From: Flavobacterium ajazii
GTDB lineage: Bacteria > Bacteroidota > Bacteroidia > Flavobacteriales > Flavobacteriaceae
Direction of reading: 5' to 3'
Length of the DNA stretch: 64,000 bases
NCBI RefSeq assembly: GCF_010614725.1
Contig: NZ_JAAEHL010000001.1
Coordinates: forward strand, 310,001 to 374,000
In this document: piece after piece, positions 43,244 through 52,954 of the stretch
Position numbering within the stretch: position 1 is the first letter of the stretch
Layout of the letters: every line of letters begins with the position of its first letter
Made by a program: the position numbers and the translations under genes
The notes under the pieces: model-generated
The model's database searches: none
Told to the model about the DNA's origin: nothing
The model's input: only the letters and a program-made list of their open reading frames with translations

Positions 43244-45160
43244 TTATGAAAATTGTGTAAGTTGAAATTTGCTTTTGATTAACTCTTCAAGATCACGCAT
43301 TGGAGCCAGCGCATTTTTTAATTTTTCTTTATCTGTTTTAGACAACTCTTTTATGTTGATATATTGACCCGAATCATCATTTTTTATCCCTTCAACCGTT
43401 CTGAATTTTAACAATGTTAAAAATGCTTCTGCACAGCTTAAATATATCTCTGCATTTTTTGAATCAGAAATCGCAAGTTGTTTAAATCTGAGATAGGTGT
43501 TATTAATTCCCTTAATATTTGCATTCAATATTAACAGTCTTGCGCCATCAATCAAAGGCATTAAGGCTCTGGTTTTAATATCAAATTTCATTTTATGAGG
43601 ACCTTCTTCTTCAAGAATGAATTTCTTAAAAAAGCTCAAAGGTGAATTTTTCTTTAAAGCATCATTTCCTAAAAAATCAAAAAATAATGGATTATTTATT
43701 GCATTTTTAAAAATTACATTTTCAATAGCCTCTTCTATTTTAGGTTCTCCAAAAACAATTTCATAATCAAAGAAAATACTGCTTAGGTCATTACTATTTT
43801 CACCTGGAGTATTCATCCAGCTGTTGTATTGTTTTACCCAGTCAGACAATGATTTACACCATAACATATTGCTTCCCATGTGACCGTTTGGGCAAAATTC
43901 ATAGCCAACTTTCTCTAATAGCGAAGTTGTTCTTTTAGCAAGTCTTAAAAAATAATCTTTTACTTCTCTGTATTTTTCAGGAGTGACATCCTCAAAAATC
44001 AAAATACTATCCTGATCCGTAAGTAAAAGCTGCTCTTTTCTTCCCTGACTACCAATGCTTAACCATGCAAAGCGAGCAGGAGGGGAGCCTAAATCTAATA
44101 TTGTTAACTCAACAGCACGTTTTATAAGTGCAAGGTTTATTTCATTCGCAACATTACAAATATGTGAAATCGGAATATTTTTTTGAATTGAATTCTGAAT
44201 CAAATCTGATAATCGCTCACGGATCTGTTTTAAATCTTTAGGCAGTTGCGAACGCTTAATCTCTTTAATCAAAACACCTGGGTTACTGGCCTGAGCAACA
44301 ATCAAATCGTGTTCAGAAATAATTCCTTTTACTACCGATTTATTAGTGCCGTCTTTAGTAACACACAAATGAGTTACATTGTGTTTTAGCATTAATAATT
44401 GAGCTTCCGCTAAAGAAACATTTTCAATAACAGTAACTACGGGAGAAGACATGATTTTATCAATTCTTTCCGTAATCGGATAACGACCAGTAGCAATTTT
44501 TGAAGATAAATCGGCGTCAGTCAAAATACCAATTGGATTATTATTTTCACAAACGACAATATTATCAACCATTGAGTCTGTCATTAAAATAGCAACATCC
44601 TTAACTATTTTATCACCAGTGGTTGTAAGAGGTGAATTGTTATAGGTTAAAGACTGAATATATTGCATTTGTGATTGAGGATCTGCATAAAAAACACTAT
44701 CAGAAACCGATTTACTGCCTGAATTTACATTATCTTTTGTATGACGTGAATTTGTAGCAAAACTTTCCAGTAAAAAATTTAAAACATCTGAATTATTTGC
44801 TACAAAAGGTCTAAAAACAGCAATGGGAATTGCGTACACAATACTTTCTTCACGTGCTTTGGCCGTCATCATATAATTATTCTTCGCAAAAAAAGGACGC
44901 AGACCAAAAATATCACCTTCATGGCATTTGTTAATTATGGTTTCTTCAGCATCTGCAATTGTAGTAAGATTGATAATTCCCGAAGACACAACATAAAAAC
45001 TATCATGAAGTACATCGTTATTTTGAAACAATACGGCATGTTTTTCTAAATTTATTACACGTATATTAGTCGCAATATCAAATAGCTCCTGAAAAGTCAA
45101 ATTGTTAAAGGGCGGATATTCTTTCAAAAAATCCGCTATATGTTCAGCAATTGTGTTCAT
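43244..45160 (-). CDS. Cyclic-nucleotide-binding, CBS and DUF294 nucleotidyltransferase-like protein
   Basis: 638 residues from ATG 45160 (an in-frame extension of 30 hydrophobic codons upstream is unlikely to be used). Domains: cNMP-binding fold at about 15-120 (LEKHAVLFQNNDVLHDSFYV VSSGIINL), two CBS motifs at about 175-300, DUF294 nucleotidyltransferase with GSQGRKEQLLLTDQDSILIF (the G-S-x-G-R-x-E-x-x-x-x-T-D-x-D signature, intact) and the DUF294_C helical domain. GlnD-like chemistry is expected but substrates are unknown. Co-transcribed with the exonuclease gene downstream. Confidence 0.88.
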   Translation of the reverse strand: MNTIAEHIADFLKEYPPFNNLTFQELFDIATNIRVINLEKHAVLFQNNDVLHDSFYVVSSGIINLTTIADAEETIINKCHEGDIFGLRPFFAKNNYMMTAKAREESIVYAIPIAVFRPFVANNSDVLNFLLESFATNSRHTKDNVNSGSKSVSDSVFYADPQSQMQYIQSLTYNNSPLTTTGDKIVKDVAILMTDSMVDNIVVCENNNPIGILTDADLSSKIATGRYPITERIDKIMSSPVVTVIENVSLAEAQLLMLKHNVTHLCVTKDGTNKSVVKGIISEHDLIVAQASNPGVLIKEIKRSQLPKDLKQIRERLSDLIQNSIQKNIPISHICNVANEINLALIKRAVELTILDLGSPPARFAWLSIGSQGRKEQLLLTDQDSILIFEDVTPEKYREVKDYFLRLAKRTTSLLEKVGYEFCPNGHMGSNMLWCKSLSDWVKQYNSWMNTPGENSNDLSSIFFDYEIVFGEPKIEEAIENVIFKNAINNPLFFDFLGNDALKKNSPLSFFKKFILEEEGPHKMKFDIKTRALMPLIDGARLLILNANIKGINNTYLRFKQLAISDSKNAEIYLSCAEAFLTLLKFRTVEGIKNDDSGQYINIKELSKTDKEKLKNALAPMRDLEELIKSKFQLTQFS

Positions 45161-45577
45161 AGTAAATTTAATATAGTCAAATGTAAAAATAATAAAATAA
45201 TAAATCACTATTTCAAATTGCTGGCTAAAACAAATTATTTTTAAATTCATTTTTTTTTTAAGAAAAGAATAAATAAATTATATCTCTTTTAAAACTTATA
45301 TTACTCATTATCTATTGATTAAAATATTTTTACTCTAAAAAAACATAGGATAAAATATTCAATGATTAAAAAAAAATAATCAACATTTAAGAAAATTCTA
45401 TTTTACATAATATAAATTATAGTTCAAAATAATAACTATGAAACTTAGTTTAGAATTATTCCAATGAATTAGATTTTAATACTTCAATGTTTTTACATCT
45501 TTTATAGTTACCCATATTTCCCATTTTTTAAATTCTTTGCTAAGAGTTTATCTTTGTAAAGAATTTTTTAAATATAA
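45161..45577. promoter_or_regulatory. Divergent intergenic region with promoter of the Bcr/CflA gene
   Basis: About 415 bases, AT-rich, between two divergent genes. TATCTTTG at 45549-45556 is a good -7 box 22 bases before the MFS start; the -33 position has TTTT. No further structure seen. Confidence 0.45.
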
Positions 45578-46789
45578 ATGACAAATAAAAAATATTTTAA
45601 ATTAATCCTGATTTTAGGATCTTTAACCGCACTTGGACCGTTTTCAATTGATATGTATTTGCCTGGATTTTCAGGAATTGCAGCAGATTTAAATACAACT
45701 GTTTCAAAAGTTTCCATGAGTTTGTCAAGTTATTTTATTGGAATTTCTGCAGGTCAATTACTTTATGGTCCGTTATTAGATCGATTTGGCCGAAAAAAAC
45801 CACTTTTTATTGGGCTAATGGTTTATATTTTAGCATCCTTAGGCTGTATATATGTTGCAGATATTGATACCTTTATATTCCTGAGATTTATTCAGGCTAT
45901 CGGAAGTTGTGCTGCAACGGTGGCTTCAGTAGCTATGGTACGGGATTTATTTCCCGTAAAAGATATTCCAAAAGTCTTTTCTTTATTGATGTTGGTTCTC
46001 GGGCTTTCACCAATGCTTGCGCCAACAATTGGTGGTTATGTCACTGAAGATTATGGATGGCACATGGTATTTTTGATACTAATGTGTATGGGAATTGCAA
46101 TTTTAGCAGCTTCACATTTAGGATTGCCAAATACCTATAAACCTGATACTTCGATTTCTTTAAAACCAAAACCAATTATCTCTAATTTTTTAAAAATAAT
46201 AAAAGAACCACAATTTTATACTTATGCCTTCACAGGTTCAATCGCTTTTTCGGGATTGTTTTCTTATGTAGCCGCTTCTCCAATTATTTTTATGGATATT
46301 TATAATGTTGATGCCAAAACTTACGGTTGGATTTTTGCCTTATTATCTGTTAGTTTTATTGGATCAAGTCAGTTAAATTCAGTTTTATTGAAGCGATTTT
46401 CCAGCGAACAAATGATTTTTGGCGCTTTAATTGCACAATCTGTTATAAGTATTCTTTTTTTGATTCTTTCTTTGAATAATCTTTTAGGTTTATATGAAAC
46501 AATCGGTATGTTGTTTTTGTTTTTAGGCTGTCTTGGAATCTCAAACCCAAATACTGCTGGGCTTACTATTGCTCCTTTTGCTAAAAATGCAGGTAGTGCA
46601 TCTGCTTTAATGGGGGCAATTCAGTTAGGTATAGGCGCTTTTGTATCTTTTACAATTGGTGTTTTTGTTAAAGATTCTGTTGTTCCAATGGTAATCATAA
46701 TGACTATAACCACCATTTTGGCTTTCATTATTTTGAATGTTGGGAAACGTTTCATCAAACAGAAAATAGAAATATCTTCTAATGAATAG
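45578..46789 (+). CDS. Bcr/CflA-type multidrug MFS transporter
   Basis: 403 residues and 12 predicted helices. The family start TALGPFSIDMYLPGFSGIAA (helix 1 with conserved Asp-Met-Tyr-Leu-Pro), motif A GPLLDRFGRKKPLFIGL between helices 2 and 3, and the AMVRDLFP loop place it in the drug:H+ antiporter-1 Bcr/CflA group. It exports antibiotics such as bicyclomycin or florfenicol in known cases; the substrate here is not known. Monocistronic. Confidence 0.88.
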   Translation: MTNKKYFKLILILGSLTALGPFSIDMYLPGFSGIAADLNTTVSKVSMSLSSYFIGISAGQLLYGPLLDRFGRKKPLFIGLMVYILASLGCIYVADIDTFIFLRFIQAIGSCAATVASVAMVRDLFPVKDIPKVFSLLMLVLGLSPMLAPTIGGYVTEDYGWHMVFLILMCMGIAILAASHLGLPNTYKPDTSISLKPKPIISNFLKIIKEPQFYTYAFTGSIAFSGLFSYVAASPIIFMDIYNVDAKTYGWIFALLSVSFIGSSQLNSVLLKRFSSEQMIFGALIAQSVISILFLILSLNNLLGLYETIGMLFLFLGCLGISNPNTAGLTIAPFAKNAGSASALMGAIQLGIGAFVSFTIGVFVKDSVVPMVIIMTITTILAFIILNVGKRFIKQKIEISSNE

Positions 46790-46915
46790 TATTATATAAC
46801 TCAGCATTAAAATTTTAAAACAAAGAATATATGTGTTAATTTTTTATATATTTGAAATAGTTGTAACTCAATATGACAACTATAAAATATTATTTAACCC
46901 AATTAACCAAAAAAA

Positions 46916-47311
46916 ATGAAAAAATTAACCACTCTTTTGATTTTAGTTTTTTGCTTTAGTTTTACTCAATTATCAGCTCAGGTACGTACTATAAGATGGG
47001 CCGTAATTGGATATGCTGGAATGTCTATCTCTGTAAACGGAATAACAAAACTCCCTTGGACAAATGCACCTGGTAATAGTATTGCATATGGATCATTTGA
47101 TGTAAATGTAGGAGATATTATTGAAGTTTTTGGCGGAGATTCGACTGGGTACAGGCCTTTAGATGCAATAATGACGGAAGATGATGATGCAATGATTCAA
47201 AATCAGAGGAATTATCCTCCTGATTGGAATTTTGTAAATGCAGAACACACTTCACTATATGAATATTTTGAAATGAATTATTCAGATATGTATATAGAAA
47301 TGAGTAGTTAG
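46916..47311 (+). CDS. Small secreted protein of unknown function, 131 aa
   Basis: Signal peptide MKKLTTLLILVFCFSFTQLS AQ, then a compact acidic domain (TIRWAVIGYAGMSISVNGIT, GSFDVNVGDIIEVFGGDSTG YRPLDAIMTEDDDAMIQNQR). TATATTTG (46847-46854) fits a -7 box 62 bases upstream. It has no Cys, so no lipoprotein or disulfide, and no family I recognise. Closed by a strong shared terminator at 47346-47370. Confidence 0.55.
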   Translation: MKKLTTLLILVFCFSFTQLSAQVRTIRWAVIGYAGMSISVNGITKLPWTNAPGNSIAYGSFDVNVGDIIEVFGGDSTGYRPLDAIMTEDDDAMIQNQRNYPPDWNFVNAEHTSLYEYFEMNYSDMYIEMSS

Positions 47312-47345
47312 TAAAACTAATTATTTTACTATCAGCTTTTAAAAA

Positions 47346-47378
47346 AATCCGGAATTTAGAATTCCGGATTTTTTTTAT
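47346..47378. terminator. Bidirectional terminator
   Basis: Perfect 11-bp stem (47346-47356 with 47360-47370), 3-base loop, T-run on the plus strand and A-run before it, serving both the secreted-protein gene and the convergent NADH dehydrogenase gene. Confidence 0.85.
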
Positions 47379-48637
47379 TGTTGTTTTTTATCTGGCCTGA
47401 TTATCATTCTCAGAGACTGATCTCTCGCAAAATAAGCGACCATCCAATTATAAAATGTATTTAATCGGTTTCTGTAAGTGATCAACGAAATCAAATGTAC
47501 AAACAACCATATAAACCATGCAAAAAATCCTTTAAAATGCATTTTTGGACTTGGTAAATCAACTACAGCTTTGTTTTTGCCGATAATAGCCATAGAACCT
47601 TTATCGTTGTAAACAAATGGTTTAAGCGGTTTATTTTGTAGTGAAGCTTTAAAATTTTTAGCTAAATTTATACCTTGCTGAATAGCAACCTGTGCTACCT
47701 GAGGGTGCCCGTTTGGAAAATTTGCATCAGCTGTTAAAATAGCTGTATCACCAATAGCATAGATATTTTCTGTAGCATTCACTTTACTGAAAGCGTCTGT
47801 TGCCATTCTTCTTCCACGACCATAACTTTCGGCAGGCATACCTTCGAATATTTTAGCAGAAACTCCTGCAGCCCAAATTAAGTTTTTGGTTTTTATAGTT
47901 TCGCCATTTTCAAAATAAACAGTATCATCAACATAATCTGTAACTTTACTGTTTAATTTAACTACAACACCTAATTTGGTAAGAGCGTCTAGAGTGTCTT
48001 TTTGAGAAGCTTCGCTCATAGGTGCAAGCAAAGCATCTCCTCCATCAACTAAATAAATATTACTGGCTGTAGTTGCCAGTTCAGGATATTCTTTTAAAAG
48101 GATATTTTTTCGCATTTCTGCAAACATACCTGAAACCTCCACTCCTGTAGGGCCTCCACCAGCAACAACGATCGTTAATAATTTACGGCGCTTACGGATT
48201 TCTTTACAAATAGCTGCTTTTTCCAGATTTTTAAGTAATGTATTTCGCATTACGATGGCATCATTTAAGGTCTTCATCGGAATAGCGTTTTTCATTACGT
48301 TTTCCATACCAAAGTAACTAGTTTCAGCTCCTGTAGCAAAAACCAAATGGTCATATGTTAGTTCGCCATTGCTCAAAATTACTTTATTTTCAGCAGGAAC
48401 AACAGACAACAATTCACCTAAACGAAATTGAAGGTTCTTTTTGCCTGCAAAAAATTTCCTGAAAGGATAACTAATACTGGATGGTTCTAAAAAAGCTGTT
48501 GCAACCTGATATATAAGGGGTGGAAAGAAATTATAGTTGTTTTTATCTACAAGTGTTACTTGTATCTGAGGATGATTTACAAGTTCTTTTGCCAGATTCA
48601 ATCCTGCAAAACCTCCTCCAATGATGACTATGTTCAT
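47375..48637 (-). CDS. Type II NADH dehydrogenase (NAD(P)/FAD-dependent oxidoreductase)
   Basis: 420 residues with two Rossmann motifs, VIIGGGFAGLNLAKELVNHP (FAD) and IVVAGGGPTGVEVSGMFAEM (NADH), and the FAD-contacting ENIYAIGDTAIL. The C-terminus (KGFFAWFIWLFVHLISLITY RNR) is an amphipathic or membrane-binding helix region, as in NDH-2 enzymes. It passes electrons from NADH to menaquinone without pumping protons, which fits menA and menB nearby. Length and motifs are complete. Confidence 0.88.
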   Translation of the reverse strand: MNIVIIGGGFAGLNLAKELVNHPQIQVTLVDKNNYNFFPPLIYQVATAFLEPSSISYPFRKFFAGKKNLQFRLGELLSVVPAENKVILSNGELTYDHLVFATGAETSYFGMENVMKNAIPMKTLNDAIVMRNTLLKNLEKAAICKEIRKRRKLLTIVVAGGGPTGVEVSGMFAEMRKNILLKEYPELATTASNIYLVDGGDALLAPMSEASQKDTLDALTKLGVVVKLNSKVTDYVDDTVYFENGETIKTKNLIWAAGVSAKIFEGMPAESYGRGRRMATDAFSKVNATENIYAIGDTAILTADANFPNGHPQVAQVAIQQGINLAKNFKASLQNKPLKPFVYNDKGSMAIIGKNKAVVDLPSPKMHFKGFFAWFIWLFVHLISLITYRNRLNTFYNWMVAYFARDQSLRMIIRPDKKQQ

Positions 48638-48822
48638 ATATTAATATTGTTATGTAGGTTGTAAAATACCTTTTAAAAGTACGACAATAATTAGAAATGC
48701 AAATCGCTAAAAACGTTTCTTTTTGTTTTTTTTAACAGATTTTGAAACTACAACGATATTGTTAAAATGTATCTTAAGGTTTTCTTTTAAAGCCTTAATC
48801 TTTTTGAAAACCTATCAAATAA

Positions 48823-50160
48823 TTATTTACGTTTAGGCTTTTTACCGTCTTTTTCGCTTATCTCAACTTTGTTTTGTAAAACATAATTCGCCAGCAGTTT
48901 TTCAATTAGTTCGTCTTTAGTAAGATGATGAAAAACCGTTTTAACCTTAGTTTTTAAATCTGATGAAATATCGTGATTAGGTTTGGCTTTAAAGATTTGC
49001 TTAGCCCATAAAAGTGTATTGTTTTCTTCAATACTTACTGACGAAGGCTTTTTAAATTCAGTAAATTTTAAACCTAATTCCCTTTCAAAATCTGGGATTT
49101 CAATAACTTCTTCCTCTTGTAAAACAGTTAATGAAAGTCCTTTTGCTCCAGCCCTTGCAGTTCTTCCGCTTCTGTGAACGTAAGTTTCGTAAACATCCGG
49201 TAAATGATAATTTACTACATAAGAGATTTCTTTTACATCAATTCCTCTTGCAGCCAGATCGGTTGCAACTAAAATATTGATATGACCTTCACGGAACTGC
49301 TCCATAATCCTGTCACGAATTCCTTGTGACAAACTACCATGCAGTGCTCCTGACGAAAAACGATTTATAGCAAGATTTTTGGCTAATTTGTTAACTGCCG
49401 CTTTGGTTTTACAGAAAATAATTCCGCGTTCTCCTTCTTTTGAGTTTAAGAAATGCATCAAAACCTCTAATTTTTCAATAGGATCAACTACAATATATTC
49501 ATGATCGATGCCCTGGTTTCCAACCGTTTCCATGTTGGCGCTAATCTGAACTACATTTTTGTTTAAGTAATTCTGAATTAGCTGTTTGATGGTTCCCGGT
49601 AAAGTTGCAGAAAATAATATTGTACGATGCTTTTTAGGGAGTTCTGCAATGATTTCGTCTAAACTTTCTTTTAGAATTACTACCATTTCGTCCGCTTCGT
49701 CTAAAACTAAATATTGGGCTTGTTTTAAATCTATTGCTTTTCGCTGAATCAGATCGATTAAACGTCCTGGAGTTGCTACAACAATATGCGTTGACTTTGT
49801 AAGCCTTTCAATTTGAGGTTTTATTGGGATTCCGCCGCAAGCAGATGCAATAGAAATATTTTGAATATATTTTGAAAAATCTTCCAGATTCTTAAAAATC
49901 TGTTGGCCGAGTTCTCTGGTTGGCGCTAAAATTACTGCCTGTACGACCGGAGATTCAGTATTTATTAATTGTAATAATGGTAATCCGAAAGCAGCTGTTT
50001 TTCCGGTTCCTGTTTTGGCTAAGCCAACTAAATCATGAGTTTCAGATAAAAGTAGTGGAATTGTTTTTTGCTGAATTTCGGTTGGTTCAACAATGTTCAG
50101 TTCGCTTGATGCTTTTAAAATTGGTGTTGAAATTCCTAATGATGCAAATTGCTTAGACAT
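48823..50160 (-). CDS. DEAD-box RNA helicase
   Basis: 445 residues. Q motif PTEIQQKTIP, motif I AKTGTGKTAAFGLP, Ia PTRELGQQ, II DEADEMV, III SATLP, IV GIIFCKTK, V ATDLAARGIDV, VI HRSGRTARAG are all present. The C-terminus after residue 370 is short and ends in a basic tail (KDGKKPKRK) without the DbpA RNA-binding domain found in many relatives. Likely acts in ribosome assembly or RNA turnover. A flavobacterial repeat-like RNA element lies just upstream at 50233-50312. Confidence 0.92.
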   Translation of the reverse strand: MSKQFASLGISTPILKASSELNIVEPTEIQQKTIPLLLSETHDLVGLAKTGTGKTAAFGLPLLQLINTESPVVQAVILAPTRELGQQIFKNLEDFSKYIQNISIASACGGIPIKPQIERLTKSTHIVVATPGRLIDLIQRKAIDLKQAQYLVLDEADEMVVILKESLDEIIAELPKKHRTILFSATLPGTIKQLIQNYLNKNVVQISANMETVGNQGIDHEYIVVDPIEKLEVLMHFLNSKEGERGIIFCKTKAAVNKLAKNLAINRFSSGALHGSLSQGIRDRIMEQFREGHINILVATDLAARGIDVKEISYVVNYHLPDVYETYVHRSGRTARAGAKGLSLTVLQEEEVIEIPDFERELGLKFTEFKKPSSVSIEENNTLLWAKQIFKAKPNHDISSDLKTKVKTVFHHLTKDELIEKLLANYVLQNKVEISEKDGKKPKRK

Positions 50161-50232
50161 TGTTTTTATTTTAGATTTTTGAATTCGCCACTTATTTGTG
50201 GCTATTTTAAGAATTAGCTTCTTATGAAAAAA

Positions 50233-50312
50233 GGCCTAGCCCTGATGGAAACGGCATCCTTTTATGCCGGGGTTCGGCATAAAAGATACAGTGTACAGCA
50301 GGAAATAGCTCC
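50233..50312 (+). ncRNA. Repeated flavobacterial RNA-like element (resembles Flavo-1 type)
   Basis: About 80 bases with the pattern I recognise from many intergenic copies in flavobacterial genomes: agccctgatggaaacggcat, a 10-bp hairpin (ttttatgccg with cggcataaaa), agatacagtgtacagcagg and aaatagctcctg, where agc and caggaaatagct allow an outer pairing. It sits between the helicase and hydrolase genes. The Flavo-1 name is from memory and unverified. Confidence 0.4.
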
Positions 50313-50331
50313 TGATTATTATACTTTAAGG

Positions 50332-51009
50332 TTAAAGTTCTATTGATTCACCAATTTCAAGCAACATCAAATCTTTTCCTTTGTCGAAAAATTTACGGAT
50401 TGATTCTTCATGACTGATTTCGATATAACCAAATGTATCATAATGATAACCAAGTACTTTGTCACATTCTACAAAATCTGATGCAATTATGGCGTCTTCA
50501 ACATCCATCGTAAAATTGTTTCCGATTGGAAAAATTGCTAAATCCAGTTTGGTGCGCATTGGAATAAGTTTCATGTCCAGTGTCAAAGCAGTATCTCCGG
50601 CAATGTAAATGTTTTTGTGCTCACTTTCGATAACAAAACCACCAGGGTTTCCGCCATTGCTTCCATCCGGAAACGAACTTGAATGTACAGCGTTTACGTA
50701 TTTCACTTTTCCGAAGTCAAAATTCCAGCTTCCGCCATGATTCATCGGATGTGCTGCGAAACCCAGTTTCGCATAATAACTGGCAATTTCAGCATTTGAA
50801 ACAATAGTTGCCTGTGTTCGGTTTGCAATAGCTTCAACATCCAAAATGTGATCGCCATGTGCGTGAGTAAGTAAAATATAATCTGCTTTTAATGTATTTA
50901 TATCAATTGCTGATGCCAGAGGATTTCCTGTGATAAAGGGATCAACTATAATATGCTTCCCTCCTACTTCAATTCCTAAAGATGCGTGGCCAAAATATGT
51001 AATTTTCAT
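50332..51009 (-). CDS. UPF0173-type metal-dependent hydrolase (beta-lactamase fold)
   Basis: 225 residues. The start KITYFGHASLGIEVGGKHII VDPF, the metal site THAHGDHILD (H-x-H-x-D-H), later NHGGSW, the His in AVHSSSF, the Asp in YIAGDTALT and the final His in GYHYDTFGYIEI make a complete metallo-beta-lactamase-fold active site. Members of UPF0173 are conserved; the physiological substrate is not established. It precedes menA on the same strand with 25 bases between them. Confidence 0.85.
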   Translation of the reverse strand: MKITYFGHASLGIEVGGKHIIVDPFITGNPLASAIDINTLKADYILLTHAHGDHILDVEAIANRTQATIVSNAEIASYYAKLGFAAHPMNHGGSWNFDFGKVKYVNAVHSSSFPDGSNGGNPGGFVIESEHKNIYIAGDTALTLDMKLIPMRTKLDLAIFPIGNNFTMDVEDAIIASDFVECDKVLGYHYDTFGYIEISHEESIRKFFDKGKDLMLLEIGESIEL

Positions 51010-51034
51010 TTTATAAAATTTTAAAGTGAAACAA

Positions 51035-51997
51035 TTATCTTCCTCCTAAAAAGAGATTTACAATAATGTCTGAAATTAATGAAATCATACATACTGTAAG
51101 TAATACAGAAAGTAAAAAAGTACTTAGTGCGAGTTTCTTTAATTCGGGATCCAAAAGCTTAGGATTCTGATTTTTATAAACCGTAATTAAATGTTTAGTT
51201 AAAGGTATATAAGCCAATAAAAAAAGATATTGATCAAATCTGTAATCGTTTAAAACAGCAAAAATAACTACTAAAATCATTGCTGTAATAATTATTGAAA
51301 AGTGATAAATTTTCGCTTTCTCACCGCCGATCTGAACTACGATTGTGTTTTTTCCTGACTTTCGGTCTGATTCCTCATCACGCATGTTATTCAGGTTTAA
51401 AACCCCTACACTTAACAAACCAATTGAGATAGCCGGTAAAATTAAAAGCGGGTCAATTTCTTTTGTATGTAAAAAATTCACTCCCAACGTACTTACAAGT
51501 CCGAAGAAAACGAATACGAATACATCTCCAAATCCTTTATATCCATAAGCTGAATTACCAACTGTATAACGAATTGCCGAAGCAATTGCAGCGATTCCGA
51601 GTACTAAGAAAAATAAAGAATAAACAAAATTAGTTTTTCCGAAAGCAAAATAGATTAAGATGATTGCAGATAACAATGTCAATAAAGAAGTAATGATAAT
51701 GGCTTTTTTCATAGCCTGTGGAGTAATAACGCCACTCTGAATTGCTCTCTGTGGACCTACCCTATCTGCGTTATCGGTGCCTTTGATACCATCACCATAA
51801 TCATTGGCAAAGTTAGATAAAACCTGTAAACCTAATGTTGTTAGAAGTGCAAAACCAAAGACTTTCCAGCTAAACACTTCAGTTGGCGTGTTGATGGTTT
51901 CTGTTGGATTAGATAAAGCATAAATACTTCCTACTATAATTCCGGAAACTGATAAAGGTAATGTGCGCAATCTCGCGGCTTCAATCCAATGTTTCAT
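51035..51997 (-). CDS. menA: 1,4-dihydroxy-2-naphthoate polyprenyltransferase
   Basis: 320 residues, eight to nine predicted helices. The UbiA-family Asp-rich motifs are NFANDYGDGIKGTDNADRVG (N-x-x-x-D-x-x-x-D) and NLNNMRDEESDRKSGKNT, both complete. It attaches the prenyl chain to DHNA to make demethylmenaquinone in the inner membrane, the step after MenB/MenI in menaquinone synthesis. The start is preceded by four tandem 16-bp repeats, so its 5' region is unusual. menB lies just upstream on the same strand. Confidence 0.92.
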   Translation of the reverse strand: MKHWIEAARLRTLPLSVSGIIVGSIYALSNPTETINTPTEVFSWKVFGFALLTTLGLQVLSNFANDYGDGIKGTDNADRVGPQRAIQSGVITPQAMKKAIIITSLLTLLSAIILIYFAFGKTNFVYSLFFLVLGIAAIASAIRYTVGNSAYGYKGFGDVFVFVFFGLVSTLGVNFLHTKEIDPLLILPAISIGLLSVGVLNLNNMRDEESDRKSGKNTIVVQIGGEKAKIYHFSIIITAMILVVIFAVLNDYRFDQYLFLLAYIPLTKHLITVYKNQNPKLLDPELKKLALSTFLLSVLLTVCMISLISDIIVNLFLGGR

Positions 51998-52012
51998 TAT
52001 TTATTGTTTATT

Positions 52013-52082
52013 CGTTTAGTTGTTGAATCGTTTAGTTGTTGAATCGTTTAGTTGTTGAATCGTTTAGTTGTTGAATCGTTTA
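52013..52082. repeat. Tandem 16-bp repeat between menB and menA
   Basis: Four perfect copies of cgtttagttgttgaat (52013-52076) plus a partial fifth (from 52077). It lies in the leader of menA and 16 bases from its start codon. Number of copies is likely variable between strains. Confidence 0.9.
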
Positions 52083-52120
52083 TTTGATCCTTATGGCTGG
52101 CTATATATAATTATTAATTT

Positions 52121-52954
52121 TTATGGCAACCATTTATTTTCACCAAAATTAGGCTTTCTTTTTTCTAAAAAGGCATTTCTTCCTTCTTTTGCCTCTTCGG
52201 TCATATAAGCCAGACGTGTTGCTTCGCCTGCAAAAACCTGTTGTCCAACCATTCCGTCATCAGTAAGGTTCATGGCAAATTTTAGCATTTTTATTGAAGT
52301 TGGAGATTTTTGAAGAATCTCCTGCGCCCATTCGTAAGCAGTAGCTTCAAGTTCTTCATGCGGAATAACAGCATTTACCATTCCCATTTCAAAAGCCTCC
52401 TGGGCCGAATAATTTCTTCCTAAAAAGAAAATTTCACGTGCTTTTTTCTGTCCCACCATTTTTGCTAAATAAGCAGATCCGTAACCTCCGTCAAAACTGG
52501 TAACATCGGCATCAGTCTGTTTGAAAATAGCATGTTCTTTACTGGCAAGTGTCATATCGCAAACTACGTGAAGACTGTGCCCGCCACCAACTGCCCAGCC
52601 AGGCACAACGGCAATTACAACTTTTGGCATAAAACGGATTAAACGCTGCACTTCAAGAATATTCAAACGGTGCTGTCCATCATCACCAACATATCCCTGG
52701 TGTCCACGTGCGTTTTGATCTCCTCCGCTACAAAAAGAATAAATCCCGTCTTTTGTAGAAGGACCTTCTGCAGAAAGCAAAACCACTCCTATCGAAGTAT
52801 CTTCCTGAGCATCATAAAAAGCCTGATAGAGCTCTGAGGTCGTTTTTGGTCGAAATGCATTTCTGACATTTGGCCTGTTAAAAGCTATCCTTGCAACACC
52901 ATTGCATTTTTTATATGTTATATCTTCAAATTCTCTGGCAGTTATCCAATCCAT
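52121..52954 (-). CDS. menB: 1,4-dihydroxy-2-naphthoyl-CoA synthase
   Basis: 277 residues of the crotonase fold. Landmarks of MenB: WITAREFEDITYKKCNGVAR IAFNRPNVRNAF, oxyanion-hole segments FCSGGDQNARGHQGYVG and PGWAVGGGHSLHVVCDMTLA, then QTDADVTSFDGGYGSAYLAK (active-site Asp-rich block) and the C-terminal AYMTEEAKEGRNAFLEKRKP NF. It cyclises o-succinylbenzoyl-CoA to DHNA-CoA. Full length. Together with menA it forms part of the menaquinone pathway. Confidence 0.94.
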   Translation of the reverse strand: MDWITAREFEDITYKKCNGVARIAFNRPNVRNAFRPKTTSELYQAFYDAQEDTSIGVVLLSAEGPSTKDGIYSFCSGGDQNARGHQGYVGDDGQHRLNILEVQRLIRFMPKVVIAVVPGWAVGGGHSLHVVCDMTLASKEHAIFKQTDADVTSFDGGYGSAYLAKMVGQKKAREIFFLGRNYSAQEAFEMGMVNAVIPHEELEATAYEWAQEILQKSPTSIKMLKFAMNLTDDGMVGQQVFAGEATRLAYMTEEAKEGRNAFLEKRKPNFGENKWLP

